DNA of 64,000 nucleotides from Diatrype stigma (lineage: Eukaryota; Ascomycota; Sordariomycetes; Xylariales; Diatrypaceae): NCBI GenBank assembly GCA_022225965.2, contig JAKJXP020000008.1, positions 186,001 to 250,000 of the forward strand. Reading direction: 5' to 3'. This document shows positions 60,424-64,000 of this stretch, in pieces. Positions within the stretch are counted from its first letter, which is position 1, and each line of letters opens with the position of its first letter. The translations under genes were made by a program, and so were the position numbers. The notes beneath the pieces were generated by a model. The model searched no databases and was not told the DNA's origin. It worked only from the letters and a program-made list of their open reading frames with translations.

Positions 60424-60513
60424 CAAGGGAGGAATCGAACCCCCAACCTTCACAAACCCTAGGTGACACCTAGGGACATCGAAGAGCGTGACCACTGCAC
60501 CACTGTTACTTTT
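60424..60513 (-). tRNA. tRNA-like sequence, possibly a pseudogene or SINE head
   Basis: On the minus strand the A box TGGTGCAGTGG (60502-60492) and a perfect B box GGTTCGATTCC (60441-60431) are spaced like a pol III tRNA. A T-stem GGGGG/CCTCC with loop TTCGATT forms. The anticodon region is split by a 19-bp palindrome (CCCTAGGTG T CACCTAGGG at 60457-60475 on either strand), in the position of a tRNA intron. However, the segment before the A box (GTAACAG) does not pair with the 3' acceptor CTTGGTC, so a working acceptor stem is not seen. I cannot assign an anticodon. It may be a tRNA pseudogene, a SINE-like head, or an unusual tRNA. Confidence 0.45.
60457..60475. repeat. 19-bp palindrome in the tRNA-like sequence
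   Basis: CCCTAGGTG and CACCTAGGG are perfect inverted copies separated by one base. It could fold as a hairpin in DNA or RNA. Confidence 0.9.
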
Positions 60514-61387
60514 GGTTGAAGTGATGGTTTCTTATTCCAATATTTAGCCATAGCTACCTACCTATGCCGAATATTGCCCATCCTATTATTCAAGGCTTAA
60601 GTACCTGCGGGTTGAATAATCAGTTGTCATCGTACTAGTCGAAGCCGTTAGTCAAGAGGTAATAATCGAATCCCATATCACTACTGGATTAGACGATGCG
60701 AGAAGCTGAACGGCGCAACTTGGAGGAAGTACTTAGCAAGCAACAAGTCCTTGATGGAAATCGCTGATCACTGTAGCTATCCGAAGCTTCTGTTAAGCGC
60801 CCAAGATAATATTAGACGGGCCTGAACTGGCAATGCTCTACGAACCGTTCTTGACAACCTGATAAACAGCAAAGACGAGGTTCGCGGATGTTTCGTTTCT
60901 ATTTGATCGATATAGACTACTACTAGGTTCTCTCTCCATTGTATTTGACTCAAGGCTAACAACGTAGAGAAACATACTGCACACTGCCGCAATGCCAATG
61001 TCGTGATAGGCATTGGGCAACCATCCTTGAACAGAAGTCTGGCACCTGATTGGTACGTACAGACAACTCCTGTCATCACACCCCACGTATCAGTGTTACA
61101 TGCAGCGGCCACCCAAAGAGGCCACCCAAAAAATGGCCATTGGCAGCCAGTGATGTCGAGGCGCCTAGAGTCCTAGTCATATAAGGGCCACTAAGCCTCA
61201 CACCAACCCAACCGAATACATGCCACGCCCTACGTAGCCTGATACCTACCAACCTATTTACCCACCCCAGTCCTACCACAACTACGAAAAACAAAAGACA
61301 CACTTACTCGTTTCTCAACCCATACGATCTCGTACCATCCATTCTTTCTTCTCAAACCGCACGACAACACCCCCGCAACTAACCGAG
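60514..61387. other. Upstream region of the first Ifi-6-16 gene
   Basis: Contains segments (61085-61190) that resemble the upstream DNA of the second Ifi-6-16 gene at 62735-62825, for example GGCAGCCAGTGATGTCGAGG here and GACAGCCAGTGATATCGCAG there. This supports a shared control region. Minus-strand frames here are not supported. Confidence 0.5.
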
Positions 61388-62143
61388 ATGTCCGGCCCCG
61401 GTCCCAGTCTCGGCGCGTACCTCGGGAGCGCGCGCACCGCGGCAGCGCAGGCAGCACAGCAAGCGCACGTCGCGGAGGGCTGGCAAGCGGCCAAGGCGCG
61501 CCTGCTCGGCGCGCGGGACGACCACGTCCCGATCGCGGCCGATTTCGAAGCTGCGGTCGAGCGAGCGAAGCGACTGGCCGCCGCCGGCGCGGCGTGGGCG
61601 CGCGAGAACCCCGAAAAGGCGGCCCTGTGCGGCGCGGCCGGCGCAGTCGTCCTCGTGACGGTGGCGGCGCCCGGCGCCGTGGCCACCCCGGTCTTGGCCG
61701 TCACGGGATTCGGAAGCGAGGGGGTCGTCGGCGGTACGTTTCAAGTTCAGTCCATGTCCGCATATATATATTAGGCCCGAAGCGTTCGATGAGCGTATTT
61801 GGCAGTAGTGGATGGATGAAATCAAGATGAGATTTGGTATTCGTTTTTTTTTCTAACCCAGCACACTGTGCATGATTACTTAGGCTCGCTCGCTGCTGGC
61901 ATCCAGAGCGGCGCCGGAAGCGTGGTCTCGCCCAGCCTTTTCGCCACCTGCCAGAGCGCTGCGATGGGCGGATACGGGGTCCCTGCCGTTGTCGCTGCGG
62001 TCCAGGTTGGGGGCGCTGCCGTGGCGGCCGGTGCCGGTGCTGCGGCGGCTAGTATTGGAGGGAAGAAGAAAAGGGAAGACGGAAAGGGCGAACATGCACA
62101 TGGGGTTAGTTCCAATCAAAAGGTCATAAAAGCTCGCCTTTAA
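61388..62143 (+). CDS. Ifi-6-16/ISG12-like membrane protein, copy 1
   Basis: Two exons (61388-61733 and 61884-62143) give 201 aa. After an Ala-rich helical N-terminus (residues 15-85, AARTAAAQ-like, about 70% Ala/Arg/Glu), the conserved part begins: GAAGAVVLVTVAAPGAVATP, VLAVTGFGSEGVVGG, then SLAAGIQSGAGS, LFATCQSAAMGGYG and a Gly/Ala helix. This order matches the interferon-inducible ISG12/Ifi-6-16 family (PF06140), small hydrophobic proteins of mitochondria or ER and known in many fungi. The intron lies in phase 1 within VVGG, exactly as in copy 2. A lysine-rich tail (GKKKREDGKGEH) ends the protein. Animal ISG12 proteins affect mitochondrial membrane permeability; the fungal role is unknown. 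Confidence 0.85.
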
Positions 62144-63066
62144 GATTGCATAGCAGCTTGTTGGCGAGGAGGCTGGTATACTAGGACTCGAGTCGTCAGG
62201 ACGAGTCTCACACATCAGTAATTGTGGATATAGGGGCATGAAGGATATCCACTTCTATCGTGATGCTGTTTATCCGTCTAGTGAAGCCTGTTAGCATTTA
62301 TCGGTTATTTGTCAGAAGAAAGTCGCTTCATAGCTCTAGCCCCTATTTGTTTTGTTTCAAATGTTGTCTCTGCAACGATCGCCTAAGGATGAGGACCTCG
62401 GAGTCCTACCTAGTGTCGATGAAACAATGCACGGCAAAGGCCAGGCTACAATTAACTTCCTCAGCTACGTAAAGTTGATTTGACACTCATTGTCAATATA
62501 TATATATATATATATATATATTTCGTTTAAGTTATATGCCATTCCCACTGAGCCGACCGCCCCTTTGTCCGGGTTCAGAGTAAAGCCTAATAGAGTTAAC
62601 AAGTCAACCACCTCGCAGAATATTTAGGTATATAGACCGTAACACCAACTTATAGATTCCGGTCTTTTGTTGCCCAGGACAAAATTATCGGTTAGTTTAG
62701 TGGTTGGCTGGTAGCTGCGTAGGAATACCGTAGCACCACGTATCAATGCAACATCACACCTAAGCAGCCACCCGAAAGAAACAACCAGTGACAGCCAGTG
62801 ATATCGCAGCGCCCAGAGTCCTGCAGACGGATCAGCCTACCTGCAGGCCATGGCAAGGCTCGCATTTATGCCTTATGCACTTCTCACCCCGCCTTTCCCC
62901 TCTATAAGCAGGCAGTGCTAGACAGTGCTCGGGTTATATAAGAACCACCGACCGCACTTCAATCCAGCCCAATACACCTTTACACAGCCTACCTACCATA
63001 ACGACGGCCAGGATAACAGAGTCAAAGCACACTTCTCATTATTCTATGCAACGTGTAGTCATAAAC
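62144..63066. other. Spacer and promoter of the second Ifi-6-16 gene
   Basis: Contains the (AT)n microsatellite and, at about 62735-62825, DNA resembling the upstream region of copy 1. TATAAGCAGGC at 62902 is a candidate core promoter. Frames of 70-99 codons here lack support. Confidence 0.5.
62496..62521. repeat. (AT)n microsatellite
   Basis: About 13 uninterrupted AT units in the spacer between the two Ifi-6-16 genes. Confidence 0.95.
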
Positions 63067-63886
63067 ATGTCCGGTCCCGACGCTTGGTTGAAGTGGGCGC
63101 GCAAGAACCCCAAGAAAACTGCACTGTATGGCGTCAGTGCCGTATCGTTGGCGGCACCCGCGCTCGTGGCTGCCCCGGTCTTGGGTGCCATCGGGTTCGG
63201 GAGCAGTGGCATTGTCGGAGGTGAGTTCCAGTCTACATAAGCATCTCGATGGTATCCCTGTTCGCTAGAGCTAGGGGGTAAGAGGAAGCAAGGACACCGC
63301 TGACCTGGGACGCTTTGACATGTTAGGCTCGATTGCTGCCGGCATCCAGAGTAGCATCGGAAGCGTAGCTGCGGGCGGCCTCTTCGCTACCTGCCAGAGC
63401 GCGGCGATGGGCGGATACGGGGTCGCTGCTGTCAACACGGCGGTCCAGCTTGGGGGCGCTGCCGTGGCGGCTGCGGCCATGGGAAAAAGAAACGGTCAGG
63501 ATGGAGGAGATGATGATGCACTACCTGTTACGGGTGGTGGAGGGGGCGGCAATCCGCCTGATGCCGGTGGTGCGGCTGCTGCTTTGGGTGGCGCAGCTGC
63601 TATGGGTGGGGCGGCTGCTATGCGGAAGAAGAAGGAAGACGGAGACGAGGAGGACAAGGAAGATGAGGCTGATGGGGATAAGGAAAACGAGATCAAAGAT
63701 GAAGAGGGAGAGGAGGATGGGGAGCAGGTAGAAAAGGAAGAGGGGGAAAAAGAAGCAGAAGAGGTAAAGAGGGTAGAGGTCAGAGAAGAAGCCAAGATTG
63801 GTGAAGAGGGGGTATCGCAGGAACATCTGCGGGAAGAAGACTGGAGTTGTATTGGCGATGATGAAGCTGAGGAGCTGCGGCTCTAG
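63067..63886 (+). CDS. Ifi-6-16/ISG12-like membrane protein, copy 2, with acidic tail
   Basis: Two exons (63067-63220 and 63327-63886) give 237 aa. It lacks the long Ala-rich N-terminus of copy 1 and starts MSGPDAWLKWARKNPKK, matching copy 1 at WARENPEK. The core GVSAVSLAAPALVAAPVLGA, GFGSSGIVGG, SIAAGIQSSIGS, LFATCQSAAMGGYG is the Ifi-6-16 domain. A Gly/Ala low-complexity part (GGAAAALGGAAAMGGAAAM) follows, then about 85 residues that are mostly Glu, Lys and Asp (EEDKEDEADGDKENE). The acidic tail is absent from copy 1. The intron is at the same codon. The upstream in-frame ATG at 63046 adds MQRVVIN; the ATG at 63067 matches copy 1's MSGP start. Confidence 0.85.
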
Positions 63887-64000
63887 GCCATCTCCACTAA
63901 CTAAGGCTACTAACAGCCTGAAGCTGTAACGCGAGGAGAGGGCAGAAGACGAGAAGGAACAAGAAGACGAATACTCACGACTCAGAGATTGCAGGGACAT
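63887..64000. other. Window edge, no gene assigned
   Basis: Purine-rich DNA. A minus-strand ATG at 64000 opens a frame that is antisense to the acidic tail; a gene to the right may exist outside the window. Confidence 0.3.

Noticed and set aside
63521..64000. 159-codon minus-strand frame at the right window edge
   Set aside because: Antisense to the acidic tail of Ifi-6-16 copy 2; its Ser/Phe/Leu-rich sequence is the complement of GAG/GAA repeats.

Overview
This window is nuclear DNA of a filamentous ascomycete (Pezizomycotina, probably Sordariomycetes). The signs are short GT-AG introns of about 50-80 bp with CTAAC/CTGAC-like branch points, a set of typical mould genes (Crh wall transglycosidase, secreted large-subunit catalase, fungal rhodopsin-domain protein, 2EXR protein, Ecm15-like protein, Cdc37, haspin, CCDC47), and long AT-rich blocks in which CpA/TpG is depleted but CpG persists, which is the signature of repeat-induced point mutation (RIP). 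I infer the clade from gene style; there is no rRNA or marker gene here.

Layout. 0.2-8 kb: a GH16 Crh-type cell-wall enzyme with a long Ser/Thr stalk, a SET-domain protein and an Arg-rich orphan gene. 8.9-24.3 kb: a RIP-destroyed transposon nest. A hAT-like element (ends at 8944 and 24276) is split by a tandem array of two Ty1/copia elements (9067-21316), bounded by a 5-bp target duplication and carrying four LTRs of about 185 bp. 24.8-28.5 kb: a seven-helix fungal rhodopsin-domain protein and a short-chain dehydrogenase with an apparent frameshift. 30.7-36.1 kb: an orphan protein and a seven-exon secreted catalase. 36.1-42.3 kb: gene-poor, with one mariner-type MITE candidate and a small tandem duplication. 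42.3-45.9 kb: an alpha/beta hydrolase and a haspin kinase. 46.26-49.51 kb: a complete but RIP-dead Mutator-like element (118-bp TIRs, probable 9-bp target duplication). 49.7-57.2 kb: CCDC47, an Ecm15/UPF0045 protein, a putative GPI-anchored protein and Cdc37. 58.8-64 kb: a 2EXR protein, a tRNA-like sequence with a palindromic insert, and two tandem Ifi-6-16 (ISG12-like) membrane proteins with similar upstream DNA.

The genes do not form an operon or an obvious biosynthetic cluster; most are housekeeping or cell-surface genes lying between two heterochromatin-like islands. The most interesting items are the tandem fungal ISG12-like pair, the nested hAT/copia/RIP structure with its RIP-spared ends, the two orphan genes, and the Crh enzyme with four repeated stalk modules and no visible GPI signal. 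Exon boundaries were worked out by eye from splice motifs and reading frame; I checked that spliced lengths are multiples of three.
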